Of a stretch of DNA of 64,000 bases, positions 42,360 to 52,463 are shown in pieces. Both the position numbers and the translations under genes were made by a program. Position 1 is the stretch's first letter; each line of letters starts with the position of its first letter. The stretch comes from Falsirhodobacter flavus (lineage in GTDB: Bacteria > Pseudomonadota > Alphaproteobacteria > Rhodobacterales > Rhodobacteraceae). Under the pieces are notes generated by a model. The model was not told the DNA's origin. It worked only from the letters and a program-made list of their open reading frames with translations, and searched no databases. Where the stretch lies: contig JARWBI010000009.1 in NCBI GenBank assembly GCA_029846755.1, positions 59,337 through 123,336 on the forward strand, read 5' to 3'.

Positions 42360-45300
42360 CTTGCGGTCTCCTCGAAGGCGTTGCGCATCTGCGCGGTGAC
42401 GTGGGGGGTGTTCATTTCCGACAGCATGGTCAGGTGGGTGCCGGGCACGGCATGGGCGTTGCAGCCCGCACGGGTCAGCCCCGCCCAGCCCAGCGTTCCC
42501 GCCGCATCGTCCGCGGCGGAATAGTCGTAGTCGGGGTGATGGTCCCCGGCGCGGATCAGGGTGATCGGCGCGTCGATCCCGCCCGGCGCGGCATAGCGGG
42601 CGCGGCTGGCGGCCTGGAACACCGCAACGAAGCCGCGCAGGTGGTCGGCGGCAGCGGCGGCGGGCAGCAGCCCCGCATCCGCGATCCTGGCGGCGGCGGC
42701 GGCCAGCGCATCGGGCGCGGCGCGCAGTTCGGCGGCGCTGATGGTCAGCGGAACTTCGGCGCTTTCGGCCAGAACCTCGGACACTTTGGCCAGCCAGTCG
42801 GCATCGTCGGTATCGGCGCGTTCGATCTCGTTCAGGCTGTGGCCCAACGGGGCGGGGGCGTCCATGATGACCAGACGTTCGACCGCCTCGCCCGCCGCTT
42901 CCAGCTTGCGGGCGATCTCGAACGCGACGATCCCGCCGAAGCAATGCCCGCCAAGGCGGTAGGGGCCTTTGGGCTGGCGGACGCGGATCGCGTCCAGCGC
43001 CTCGGCGGCGACGGCCTCGACGCTGTCATGGGGCGTGTGCGCACCATCGGTGCCGCGAAGCTGGACGCCGATGAAGGGCATGCCCATCCCCTTGGCCATG
43101 TTCTGGTAATACAGCGTGCTGCCGCCCCCGCCCGCGACGCAGAACAGCGGCGTGCCTGCGCCCTGATTCATCGGGACCAGCGGCTGAAAGCCCTGATCCG
43201 CGCCGATCGCCTCGGCCATGGCGGCGATCGTCGGATTGCGCATCAAAAGCGCGGTCGGCAGCTTCATCCCGAAGGCCGCGCCCGCCTCGGACACCAGATG
43301 CACGGCCAGAAGCGACTGGCCCCCGATGCGGAAGAAGTCGTCGTTGACGCCGATGGGCGCGATGCCAAGCACCTTTTCCCAGATCGGCTGAAGCCGCGCT
43401 TCGGCATCGGTGCGGGGGGCGACGAAGGTTTCGCCTTCGTCCCGCCCGTCCTGCGGTTCGGGCAGCAGGGCGTGGTTGACCTTGCCGTTGCCGTTCAGCG
43501 GCACGGCGTCGATCCGCATGAAGACCGAGGGCAGCATGTAATCGGGCAGCGTCTGCGCCAGATGGGCGCGCAGATCGGCGTCCGTGGCGTCGCCCACCAC
43601 ATAGGCGACAAGGCGGCGGCCCTGCACGGGATGGTCCTGCGCCACGGCCACGGCGGACCGGATGGCGGAATGGCGGCACAGCGCGCCCTCGATCTCGCCC
43701 AGCTCGATCCGGAAGCCGCGGATCTTCACCTGCTTGTCGTTGCGGCCAAGGTATTCGATGTCGCCGTCCGGCAGATGGCGGGCAAGGTCGCTGGATTTGT
43801 AGTATTGCACCCCGTCCGGCCCGGTCACGAATTTTTCGGCCGTCAGGTCCGGGCGGCCCAGATAGCCGATGGCAAGGCCGGGACCCGAGACGTGGATTTC
43901 CCCCGCCGCACCGATGGGAACGGGGCGCAGGCGGTGGTCCAGAAGGTCCAGCCGCAGGTCCGGGATCGCGACTCCCACCGTGCTGCGCGGGCGGCGCAGG
44001 TCGGGCTCGCGCATGATGCGATAGGATGCGTGGACGGTGGTTTCCGTGATGCCATACATGTTGACGATCAGCGGGGCCTCGTCGCCATGGCGCGCCACCC
44101 ATGGGCGAAGGCTTTGCAGGTCCAGCGGCTCGCCCGCGAAGATGATCGCGCGCATGGCGAAGGGTTCGGGCGCGGGGCGGCTGCCTTCCTCGGCCACGAA
44201 CAGCTTGAAGGCCGAGGGGCTCTGGTTCAGCACCGTCACCCCTTCGTCGCGCACCAGATCGACGAACAGTGCCGGGGATCGCGACACCACATAAGGCACC
44301 ACGACCAGCCGCCCGCCATTGGTCAGCGCGCCCCACATCTCCCACACCGACACATCGAACGCGAAGGAGTGGAACAGCGGCCAGACGTCTTCTGGGCCGA
44401 AGCGATACCAGCCTTGGGTGTTCAGGAACAACCGTGCGACGTTGCGGTGCGAAAGCTGCACGCCCTTGGGCCGCCCGGTGGTGCCGGAGGTATACATCAC
44501 ATAGATGCGCCCATCGAGGCTTGCCAGCGGCGGCAGGTCGTCTTCGGGCCAGTCGCCCGCGATCTCGCCACCGGGCAGCATTTCGATCAGCTCGGCCCCG
44601 GCGGTTTCGACGACGCCCGCCTTGCCCGCCTGATGCACGATGAGCTTCGATGCGCTGTCGCCCATGATGTAGTTCACGCGGTCCGCAGGCAGGGTCTGGT
44701 CCAGCGGCAGATAGGCCGCGCCCGCCTTCAGGATGGCGAGGATGCCGACCACGATCTCGAAATCTCGGTCGGTGCAAAGACCGACCAGATCGTCTGGGCG
44801 CACGCCCGCCGCGATCAGCCGATGCGCCAGACGGTTCGCGCGGCGGTTCAGCTGGTCGTATGTCAGGTGCCGCCCTTCGCAGGTCAGGGCGATGGCGTCC
44901 GGCGTGCGGCGCACCTGCGCCGCGAATGCGTCATGCACGCATTCGGTGGCGGGGATCGGGTCGGCCACAGGGGCGGTGAAGCCCGCGATCATCGCCAGCG
45001 AGGCGTCGCTGACGATGGGCAGATCGTCGATCGTCTGCGACGGGTCTTCGACCAGCCCCGCCAGCATCGCCGCGAAGTTTTCCGCAAGCCGCTCGATGGT
45101 GCCATGCTGGAACAGGGCGGTGTCGTATTTCAGAACGCCGCGCAGGGCGCCCGCCACCTCGAACATCTCCAGGTCCAAGTCGAACTGGCCGACCTGTTGC
45201 GGCAGGTCGATATATTCGGCGCGCAGGCCCGCCCAGTCGGCCTCGCCCGACATCAGGGCCATCGCACCACCGCCGCGCTGGGCCTTCTGCATCACGAAGG

Positions 45301-46411
45301 ACACCTGAAACAGCGGTGTCGTGCTGGGATCGCGGCGCAGGTTCATCCGTTCCACGATGGTGGGGAAGGGCAGCGCGTCATTGGCCAGCGCCTCCATCGC
45401 GTCGTTGTGGATGGCGCGCAGGGCATCCGCGACCGGGGTGCCGCGATCCAGATCGGCGATCACCACGACGGGGTTCACGAAATAGCCGGCGATGTCGCCA
45501 TCCTGCGGCCCCCGCCCGGCGGAACGGGTGCCGACCGGGATCACCGACTGGCCCGACCAGCGCGACAGGAACATCTGCCACGCGCCCAGCATCAGCGTGA
45601 AGGGCGTCATCGACAGATCGCGCGCCAGATCGACAAGGCGCGTGCTGAGCGCGCCGTCCAGCGCGAAGCGATGCGCCGCGCCTTCGGATGCGCGCACCGG
45701 CGGGCGCGGCGCATCGAAGGGCAGATCCAGCGCGGTGCTGGCGGGGGCGAGGCGGGCGGTCCACCATTCGGCCTGCGCCGCGCTGGCGGCGATGGCGGCC
45801 TCCTGCCGTTCGATATGCTGGGTATAGGTGCCGCGCACAGGATGCAGCGCCGGCTCGCGCCCGGCGGAGAAGGCCTCATAGGCGGTGCGGATCTCGTCCG
45901 CGACCATCCACAGCGACCAGCCGTCGAAGACGATGTGATGGATGCACAGCAAAAGCGCGTGATCCTCGGGGCCGGTCGCGACCAGTTCGGGACGGAACAG
46001 CGCGTCGGTTTCCAGATCGAAGGGGCGGGCGGCGGCGGCACGCAGCACGGTTTCGGCATCGTCCGTCAGCGTCACGGGCAGGTCCACACGGCGATACCCG
46101 CGGATGTCCTGCACCAGCGTTCCGTCCGCCTGCATGCGGAAGTTGGTGCGCAGCTGCTGGTGGCGGTCGACCACCAGTTGCAGCGCCCGCACCAGCGCCG
46201 CCCGATCCAGCGCACCGCGCAGCCGCAGCGCGAAGACGATGGTATAGGCGGGGTTTTCGGGCGCCGCCTGATGCAGGAACCACAGCGCCTGCTGGCCGCG
46301 CGACAGCGGGTGGGTCGAAACCTGCGCTTCCCCCCTTTCGCGCAGCAGCCGTGCCAGAAGATCGCGCCGCGAACCGGCGCCTGCGATGTCAAGATCGTTC
46401 ATGTCATTCAC
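42356..46411 (-). CDS. One-module nonribosomal peptide synthetase, C-A-PCP-TE with cysteine thioesterase
   Basis: A 1351-residue synthetase. Condensation domain ~30-470 (HHIVFDG, His159); adenylation ~490-985 with core A3 YTSGTTGRPKG and A5 NMYGITETT; carrier domain ~1000-1070 with phosphopantetheine Ser1033 (FFRIGGQSLL); thioesterase ~1085-1351. The binding-pocket positions read D686 V687 W690 N729 I757 A759 M785 V793 H794 K977, two changes from the threonine code. The TE has GGHCFGG, Cys1157 instead of serine. It probably joins the PKS acyl chain to one amino acid and releases it. GTG start at 46411 has GGAAG upstream and overlaps the PKS stop; ATG at 46402 is an alternative. Confidence 0.93.
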   Translation of the reverse strand: MNDMNDLDIAGAGSRRDLLARLLRERGEAQVSTHPLSRGQQALWFLHQAAPENPAYTIVFALRLRGALDRAALVRALQLVVDRHQQLRTNFRMQADGTLVQDIRGYRRVDLPVTLTDDAETVLRAAAARPFDLETDALFRPELVATGPEDHALLLCIHHIVFDGWSLWMVADEIRTAYEAFSAGREPALHPVRGTYTQHIERQEAAIAASAAQAEWWTARLAPASTALDLPFDAPRPPVRASEGAAHRFALDGALSTRLVDLARDLSMTPFTLMLGAWQMFLSRWSGQSVIPVGTRSAGRGPQDGDIAGYFVNPVVVIADLDRGTPVADALRAIHNDAMEALANDALPFPTIVERMNLRRDPSTTPLFQVSFVMQKAQRGGGAMALMSGEADWAGLRAEYIDLPQQVGQFDLDLEMFEVAGALRGVLKYDTALFQHGTIERLAENFAAMLAGLVEDPSQTIDDLPIVSDASLAMIAGFTAPVADPIPATECVHDAFAAQVRRTPDAIALTCEGRHLTYDQLNRRANRLAHRLIAAGVRPDDLVGLCTDRDFEIVVGILAILKAGAAYLPLDQTLPADRVNYIMGDSASKLIVHQAGKAGVVETAGAELIEMLPGGEIAGDWPEDDLPPLASLDGRIYVMYTSGTTGRPKGVQLSHRNVARLFLNTQGWYRFGPEDVWPLFHSFAFDVSVWEMWGALTNGGRLVVVPYVVSRSPALFVDLVRDEGVTVLNQSPSAFKLFVAEEGSRPAPEPFAMRAIIFAGEPLDLQSLRPWVARHGDEAPLIVNMYGITETTVHASYRIMREPDLRRPRSTVGVAIPDLRLDLLDHRLRPVPIGAAGEIHVSGPGLAIGYLGRPDLTAEKFVTGPDGVQYYKSSDLARHLPDGDIEYLGRNDKQVKIRGFRIELGEIEGALCRHSAIRSAVAVAQDHPVQGRRLVAYVVGDATDADLRAHLAQTLPDYMLPSVFMRIDAVPLNGNGKVNHALLPEPQDGRDEGETFVAPRTDAEARLQPIWEKVLGIAPIGVNDDFFRIGGQSLLAVHLVSEAGAAFGMKLPTALLMRNPTIAAMAEAIGADQGFQPLVPMNQGAGTPLFCVAGGGGSTLYYQNMAKGMGMPFIGVQLRGTDGAHTPHDSVEAVAAEALDAIRVRQPKGPYRLGGHCFGGIVAFEIARKLEAAGEAVERLVIMDAPAPLGHSLNEIERADTDDADWLAKVSEVLAESAEVPLTISAAELRAAPDALAAAAARIADAGLLPAAAAADHLRGFVAVFQAASRARYAAPGGIDAPITLIRAGDHHPDYDYSAADDAAGTLGWAGLTRAGCNAHAVPGTHLTMLSEMNTPHVTAQMRNAFEETAR

Positions 46412-49400
46412 CCGGAACTTCCAGAAGCGCGATCGAGCGTTCGATCTCCTCTGGGCTCATCTGTTCAAGGCGGGCCAGAAGCTCGCCCATGTCGGCGGTG
46501 CGGGGCGCCTCTTGCGGCGCGGGGGCGGGGGCGGCGGTGTCGATCATCGCTGCGACGTTGCGGGCAAGGGCGGCGAAGGCGACGCCCTTCATCAGCTCCA
46601 GCGTGGGGATCTTCAGGCCCAGCCTGCGGTCGATCCCGGCCTGAAGCTCCATCGCCATCAGCGAATCCACCCCCATGTTCAGAAGCGAGCGGTTCATGTC
46701 GATCGCATCGGCAGGCAGGCGCAGGACGGATCCGACCAGTTCGCGCAGCGTCGCCTCGACCAATGCGGCGCGGTCTTCGGGGGTCATGTCGGCCAGCGAC
46801 AACCCTTCAGTCTGCGCGGCACTGCGTTCGGGGACAAGGTGGCGATAGCGGGGCGAGGCGGCCCATTCGCGATAGGTCTCGCCCCACAGCGCCCAGTCCA
46901 TCGGCGCGGCGGCAAGGTTGACCGGGTTCCAGCCAAGGATGCGGTCCAGCATCCCGATCGCCTCGGCCGGTTTCATCGATCCGACGCCGACGCGGGCGAA
47001 GTGCCGCTCCACCCCGTCATGGCGCGCGGCCATCCCCACCTCGGCCAGCGCCCCGAGGTTGATGGCGATGCCGGGGCGTCCTGCCAGACGGCGGTGGCGC
47101 ACCAGCGCATCAAGGAAGGTGTTCGCCGCCGCATAGGACCCCTGACCGGGGCTGCCCAGAAGCGAGGCGATGGACGAGATCGCAACGAAGGCGTCGAGGT
47201 CATGGTCCAGCGTCGCCTGATGCAGGTTCCACGCGCCAAGCGCCTTGGGCTGCATCACGCGGTCGATCTGGCCTGCGTTCAGCAGATAGACGGGTGCGTC
47301 GTCAAGAATGCCCGCCGCGTGGAAGATGCCGCGCAGGTCCGGACCAAGCGTTTCGACCATCTGCCCGACCGCCAGCGCATCGGCCATGTCCACGGCCAGC
47401 GGGATCGCCTTGCTGCCCAAGGCGGCAAGCTGGTCCATCATGGCCTGCGCGCCGGGGGTGTCCGCGCCCTTGCGGCCCGCCAGCGCGATGCTGCCCGCGC
47501 CTTTCGCGGCCAGCCATTTCGCGATCTCGAACCCGAAGCCGCCGAAGCCGCCGGTCACCAGATAGGTCCCATCCGCCCGGATCACCGGCACGGCTGCCGA
47601 GCGCAGCAGCGACAGTTCCGCCGCCGGGCCGGTCTGGCCGATCACATGGCGCAGCGGTGCGCCGCGCCCCTGCACGAAGGCGCGCGGCACCCGCCCCGCG
47701 ATCCGGCCCAGTGCGTCGCCAAGGCCGCAGATGCGGATGGCGCCCGGATCCATCCGCAGAAGCGTCGGACCGGACGGGATCGCCGGGGCCGCGCCGCTCA
47801 GGTCCAGAACAGTGCCGTCTGCGGTCAGCGCGGGCAGGATCGCCGATGCCAGATCGCTTTCGGCGGTCAGGCACAGCATGTCGATCCGGGGCAGGGCGCG
47901 GGCGGGTTGCAGCGCCTCGGGCACATCGGCGACCGTTGCGCCGCGCAGATCGGCGGCGACGGCCAGCGCGCGGGCCAGATCGCCCTCGGCGGGCAGGATC
48001 ACCACCGTCTTCCCCGCCTCCAGCCCCGCGCGGGCCAGCAGCGCATCGGCGATGGCCACCGGAAGAAGCGCCAGCGTTTCGGCATCGTCCCCGCCCCCGG
48101 GCGCCGCCACGACGGCGTCCGGCTGCACATGCACGAAGCGGGGAACCGCACCTGCGTGGCGCAGCAGCACCCGCTGCCCGTCCGGCATCCGCGCCAGAAC
48201 GTCGCTGCCGCCCGCGCCCTGGAAGGCGGCCACGACCTCCACCTCGGTCCCGTCGCCTGCGCTGCGGCGGGCCTGCGCCTCCTCGGCGATCCGGGCGGCG
48301 GGGATGTGCTTCAGACGGCGCACGAAACGGGCGTCGGCGGTCAGAACCACGTCATCCTCGTCGGTGGCGGACAGCAATTCGTCGCGCAGCCGCGTTTCGG
48401 TGGCGGCCAGCCCGTCGATCTGGATCATGCGGATATCCAGATCGGCATATTCGTTCGCCGCGACCCGCATCAGGCCCAGTCGCGCCGCGCTGTCCAGCGC
48501 CACGGCCGAAGGCTGGCCGGGCCGCGTCGGCAGCACGAGGCTGTAGCGGCGGCGCACCCCGTCCTGCGGCAGAGACTGGAGCGTGGCCAGAAGATCGACC
48601 GCCCCCTGCGTGCCGACCGGATCTTCGCCATGCTCCGAAAGGGCGCGCAGGTCGATCACATGCAAAGCGTGGGCCGGAAGGGGCTGGCCATCCTCGACGA
48701 TGGTGATGCCGATGCGTTCGGCCAAGGCGGCGGCGATCCCGCGCCCGTGCCTTTCGCGGTCCATCAGCAGGGCCGCATCCATCGCCGTTGTCTCGGGCAT
48801 CAGGTCCTGCCGCTCCATCTCGAACCGGGAGATGAGGTGATCGACATTCTCCTCGGCCTTCGCGCCAAGGCTGCGAGCGTGGATCCCGGCCAGTTCGACC
48901 AGCACGGTGCCATCCTCGGCCAGAAGGCGAAGGTCGGCGCGCATCTGCTGGGCGTCATGCGACAACAGCGTGCCATGGGCGGTGAAGCTGCCGCCCGGGG
49001 CGCGGTGGACGACGATCTCCTCGATCCGCACGGGGACATAGGCGACGGGATCGGCGGTTTCGGGCAGCATCGAGATCAGCGCCTGGAAACACGCGTCCAG
49101 CAGCGCGGGGTGCAGCACTTCGGCGCGCGGATGCAGGCTGGCGGGGGTTTCGATGCGGGCCAGAACCTCGGCCCGGTCCGCCGACAGGTCGATCGAGGCG
49201 ATGCCGCGGAAGGCGGGGCCGTATTGCAGCCCGCGCGCGTCCATCCCTGCATAATGCGCCGCCGTGCCGAAACCCTGGGCGATGCGGGCGCGCAGGGCGG
49301 CCATGTCCACGGGCGCAGGTTCGGGCATCTCGCGCGACGATACGCGCCCGGTGGCGTGCAGCGTCCAGTCCGCGCCCGCCGTGCTGTGGATGGTGAAGCG

Positions 49401-52391
49401 GCGGCTGTCCGGCTGGAACCCGGTCTGGATCGCGATATCGTCCGCCTCGCCGATCAACAGCGCCTGGCTGAAGCCAAGGTCGGACAGGTGCAGCGGGCCT
49501 TGCAGCGCGGCGGCCAGTTCCAGCGCGATCTCGACATAGGCGGCGCCGGGCAGGACGGTGCTGCCCTCGACCCGGTGGTCCAGCACATAGGCCATGCGGT
49601 TGCGGTTGAAGCTGCTGCGCCACAGCGGGGTCGGCGCGGGCTGCGGCGCGCCCAGAAGCGTCGCTTCGTCCGGCGTGCCGAGGCGGTCGTTGCGCGCGGC
49701 GTCGCCCTCGCTCCAGAAGCTGCGGCGCTGCCACGGATAGGTCGGAAGCGTGACATAGTCGCCGCCGCCCATGAACCGCGCCCAGTCGATGGCGACGCCT
49801 GCGACGTGAAGTTGGGCGATGCCGCGCAGGATGTTCCGGCGTTCGGGCTGGCCCCGGCGCAGCGTCATCGCGGTCACGCCTTCGACATTGGCATCCAGCA
49901 GGCATTCGCGCAGCGATCCGCCCAGCACCGGATGCGGGCCGATTTCCAAGAAGCATTCATGCCCGTCGTCGATCATCTCGCGCACGGTGTCGGCAAAGCG
50001 GACGCAGTCGCGGACGTTGTGGCGCCAGTATGCGGGGCCGAAATCGTCGTCCTCGGCCTGCATCGCGGTCACGGTGGAATAGAGCGGCAGCGTCGCGGGC
50101 TGCGGTTCGATGCCGTGCAGGCCGGATTCCAGCGGGTCCAGCAGCGGGTCCATGACCGGGCTGTGATAGGCGGTTTCGACCTGAAGCATCCGGTTGAAGA
50201 TGCCGTCATCGGTCAGGCGCGCGGCGATATCCTCCAGCGCGGCGGCATCCCCCGCCAGCGTGATCGAGGCGGGGCCGTTCGCCGCGCCGATGGAGACCAG
50301 CGCCTCGTGCCCGGCCAGATAGGGGGCGGCGGCGGCGGGCGACAGGCCCACGGCCAGCATCGCGCCCTGTCCGGCGGTGGTCGCCTGAAGCTTCGCGCGC
50401 AGGTGCGACACGCGCAGCGCATCCTCCAGCGACAGAACGCCGGCTGCATGGGCCGAGCTGACCTCGCCCACGCTGTGACCGACCACGGCGGCGGGATCGA
50501 CGCCCATCGTGCGCAGCATATGGGCCAGCGCGGTCTGGATCAGGAAGTTGGCGGGCTGGGCGATCTCGGTCTTCGTCACGCGGCTTTCGGCCTCGGAGCG
50601 GGCGAGTTCTTCAAGGATCGACCAGCCGGCGATGCCTTTGAACCGGGCGTCGATCTCCTCGGCGGCGGCGCGGAAGACGGGATCGGCGGCCAGAAGGTCG
50701 CGCCCCATGCCCCACCATTGCGGCCCCATGCCGGTGAAGACGAAGACGGGCTTTTCGCCGGGCCGACGGGCAAAGCCCTGCACGACATCGGGATTCTCGC
50801 GCCCGTCCACGAAATCGGACAGGGCTGCTGCGGCGGTTTCGGCATCGGCGGCGACCACGGCAAGGCGGTATTCATGCGCGCTGCGGCGAAGCGCGGCCGA
50901 GCGGCACAGATCGGCAAAGCCCTGTGCGTCCAGCCCCGCCAGACCGTCCCGATACCGCGCCGCCAGATCGCGCAGCGCGTCCGTTCCGCGCGCCGAAATC
51001 AGCAGCAGCATGGTCTGCGCCGCGGCCCGCGCGGGGGTTCCGGCAGCTTCGGGCGGCGCCTCCATGATAAGCGAGGCATTGGTGCCGCCATAGCCGAACG
51101 AGTTGATGGCGGCGCGGCCCCTTTCGCCATTCGGCAATGCGGGCATGGGGGCAAGCGCGCGCGGCAGGTCCAGCCGCCAGCCCGCAAGGTCCAGCGCGGG
51201 GTTGACGGTTTCAAGATTCGCCACCGGCGGCACCATGCCCTTGTTCAGACAAAGCGCGGTCTTGATGACGGCAGCGATCCCGGCGGCGGCCTCCAGATGG
51301 CCGATATTGGCCTTGACCGACCCCACGAGGCAGGGGTCCTGCCCCGCCTTGCGGGCCGAGCCAAAGACGCGGCCCAGCGCCCGCAGCTCGGTCGGATCGC
51401 CGATGGCGGTGCCGGTGCCATGCGCCTCGACATAGGTGATGGCGGCGGGGTCGATCTCTTCGCGGGCGCAGACCTCGCGGATCAGGGCGGCCTGCGCGTC
51501 GCCGTTGGGCTGGGTGATGCCGTCGGTGCGCCCGTCCTGATTGACGCCGCTGCCCCGGATGACGGCGTGGATGCGGTCGCCCGCCGCCTGCGCATCGGCA
51601 AGCCGTTTCACCAGCACCATGCCCGCGCCCTCGCCCCGGCCGTAACCGTCGGCCCGCGCGTCGAAGCTTTTGGAGCGCCCGTCGCGCGACAGGAAGCCGC
51701 CCTTGCACATGGCGATCAGCGTTTCCGGGCGGAAGATCACGTTCACGCCGCCGACCATGACCAGATCGCATTCGCCGCTGCGCAGCGCCTGGCACCCCTG
51801 ATGCATCGCGACCAGCGAGGACGAACAAGCCGTGTCCAGCGTGAAGCTGGGCCCGTGCAGGTCCAGCAGATACGAGATGCGGTTCGACAGGATCGTCAGG
51901 GTGGAGCTGACGGCGCTGTGCTGGCCGATGGCGTCGCGGCCCAACGGGCTGAACTGCGTCAGCATCCCGTCGACCATGAACCCCCCGATGAACACGCCCG
52001 TGTTGCTGCCGCGCAGGCGGTCCGCCGGAATGCCCGCATCCTCGATCGCCTCGAACGCGACCTCCATCAGCAGGCGCTGCTGCGGGTCCAGATAGGCGGC
52101 CTCGCGCGGGGACATGCCGAAATATTCCGCGTCGAACGCGTCCAGCGGCTGGTCGAGGAACCCCCCGTGGCGCACGAAGATCTTGCCGGGCGCTTCGGCG
52201 CGCGGGTCATAGAACTTGTCGATGTCCAGCCGGTCGGCGGGGATTTCGCGGATGCCGTCGCGGCCTTCGGCCATCAGCGCCCAGTATTCGTCCAGCGAGG
52301 CGACGCCCCCGGGAAAACGGCAGGCCATCCCGACGATGGCAAGGGGTTCGGACGGGGCGGGGCGGGGCGGCGAAATCTTCGGCTGATACAT
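46404..52391 (-). CDS. Type I polyketide synthase, KS-AT-DH-(degenerate ER-like)-KR-ACP
   Basis: A 1995-residue synthase. KS 17-440 has Cys189 (DTACSSS), His324 (AHGTGT) and His365 (NIGHLE). AT 550-870 has GHSVGE (Ser640) and AYHSPV, closer to malonyl- than methylmalonyl-type. DH 935-1175 has H939 (HxxxGxxxxP) and D1099. Residues ~1380-1590 resemble an enoyl reductase but lack its NADPH-binding glycine motif. KR 1607-1790 has GGFGGFG, Tyr1753, Asn1757 and the LDD motif of B-type KRs. ACP Ser1910. The last 30 residues form a helical docking-like tail before the NRPS. With one KS it may be iterative, giving a polyene or hydroxylated chain. Start 52391 has AGGAGA upstream. Confidence 0.93.
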   Translation of the reverse strand: MYQPKISPPRPAPSEPLAIVGMACRFPGGVASLDEYWALMAEGRDGIREIPADRLDIDKFYDPRAEAPGKIFVRHGGFLDQPLDAFDAEYFGMSPREAAYLDPQQRLLMEVAFEAIEDAGIPADRLRGSNTGVFIGGFMVDGMLTQFSPLGRDAIGQHSAVSSTLTILSNRISYLLDLHGPSFTLDTACSSSLVAMHQGCQALRSGECDLVMVGGVNVIFRPETLIAMCKGGFLSRDGRSKSFDARADGYGRGEGAGMVLVKRLADAQAAGDRIHAVIRGSGVNQDGRTDGITQPNGDAQAALIREVCAREEIDPAAITYVEAHGTGTAIGDPTELRALGRVFGSARKAGQDPCLVGSVKANIGHLEAAAGIAAVIKTALCLNKGMVPPVANLETVNPALDLAGWRLDLPRALAPMPALPNGERGRAAINSFGYGGTNASLIMEAPPEAAGTPARAAAQTMLLLISARGTDALRDLAARYRDGLAGLDAQGFADLCRSAALRRSAHEYRLAVVAADAETAAAALSDFVDGRENPDVVQGFARRPGEKPVFVFTGMGPQWWGMGRDLLAADPVFRAAAEEIDARFKGIAGWSILEELARSEAESRVTKTEIAQPANFLIQTALAHMLRTMGVDPAAVVGHSVGEVSSAHAAGVLSLEDALRVSHLRAKLQATTAGQGAMLAVGLSPAAAAPYLAGHEALVSIGAANGPASITLAGDAAALEDIAARLTDDGIFNRMLQVETAYHSPVMDPLLDPLESGLHGIEPQPATLPLYSTVTAMQAEDDDFGPAYWRHNVRDCVRFADTVREMIDDGHECFLEIGPHPVLGGSLRECLLDANVEGVTAMTLRRGQPERRNILRGIAQLHVAGVAIDWARFMGGGDYVTLPTYPWQRRSFWSEGDAARNDRLGTPDEATLLGAPQPAPTPLWRSSFNRNRMAYVLDHRVEGSTVLPGAAYVEIALELAAALQGPLHLSDLGFSQALLIGEADDIAIQTGFQPDSRRFTIHSTAGADWTLHATGRVSSREMPEPAPVDMAALRARIAQGFGTAAHYAGMDARGLQYGPAFRGIASIDLSADRAEVLARIETPASLHPRAEVLHPALLDACFQALISMLPETADPVAYVPVRIEEIVVHRAPGGSFTAHGTLLSHDAQQMRADLRLLAEDGTVLVELAGIHARSLGAKAEENVDHLISRFEMERQDLMPETTAMDAALLMDRERHGRGIAAALAERIGITIVEDGQPLPAHALHVIDLRALSEHGEDPVGTQGAVDLLATLQSLPQDGVRRRYSLVLPTRPGQPSAVALDSAARLGLMRVAANEYADLDIRMIQIDGLAATETRLRDELLSATDEDDVVLTADARFVRRLKHIPAARIAEEAQARRSAGDGTEVEVVAAFQGAGGSDVLARMPDGQRVLLRHAGAVPRFVHVQPDAVVAAPGGGDDAETLALLPVAIADALLARAGLEAGKTVVILPAEGDLARALAVAADLRGATVADVPEALQPARALPRIDMLCLTAESDLASAILPALTADGTVLDLSGAAPAIPSGPTLLRMDPGAIRICGLGDALGRIAGRVPRAFVQGRGAPLRHVIGQTGPAAELSLLRSAAVPVIRADGTYLVTGGFGGFGFEIAKWLAAKGAGSIALAGRKGADTPGAQAMMDQLAALGSKAIPLAVDMADALAVGQMVETLGPDLRGIFHAAGILDDAPVYLLNAGQIDRVMQPKALGAWNLHQATLDHDLDAFVAISSIASLLGSPGQGSYAAANTFLDALVRHRRLAGRPGIAINLGALAEVGMAARHDGVERHFARVGVGSMKPAEAIGMLDRILGWNPVNLAAAPMDWALWGETYREWAASPRYRHLVPERSAAQTEGLSLADMTPEDRAALVEATLRELVGSVLRLPADAIDMNRSLLNMGVDSLMAMELQAGIDRRLGLKIPTLELMKGVAFAALARNVAAMIDTAAPAPAPQEAPRTADMGELLARLEQMSPEEIERSIALLEVPGE

Positions 52392-52407
52392 GGCATCTCT
52401 CCTGCGG

Positions 52408-52429
52408 CGGGCCGTGCGTGATCGGCCCG
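52408..52429 (-). promoter_or_regulatory. Stem-loop in the leader of the PKS operon
   Basis: CGGGCCG (52408-52414) pairs perfectly with CGGCCCG (52423-52429) around an eight-base loop. It lies directly upstream of the PKS ribosome site, so it could affect translation start or bind a regulator. Function inferred. Confidence 0.4.
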
Positions 52430-52463
52430 AGAAGCGCGTGGCGCCTCGGTGACAAGACTTGAT

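Noticed and set aside
42323..52421. Very long plus-strand open frames antisense to the NRPS (1532 codons) and PKS (2011 codons)
   Set aside because: They mirror the GC-rich codon pattern of the real genes on the other strand, have no ribosome site and encode low-complexity Gln/Arg/His-rich sequence without any domain.
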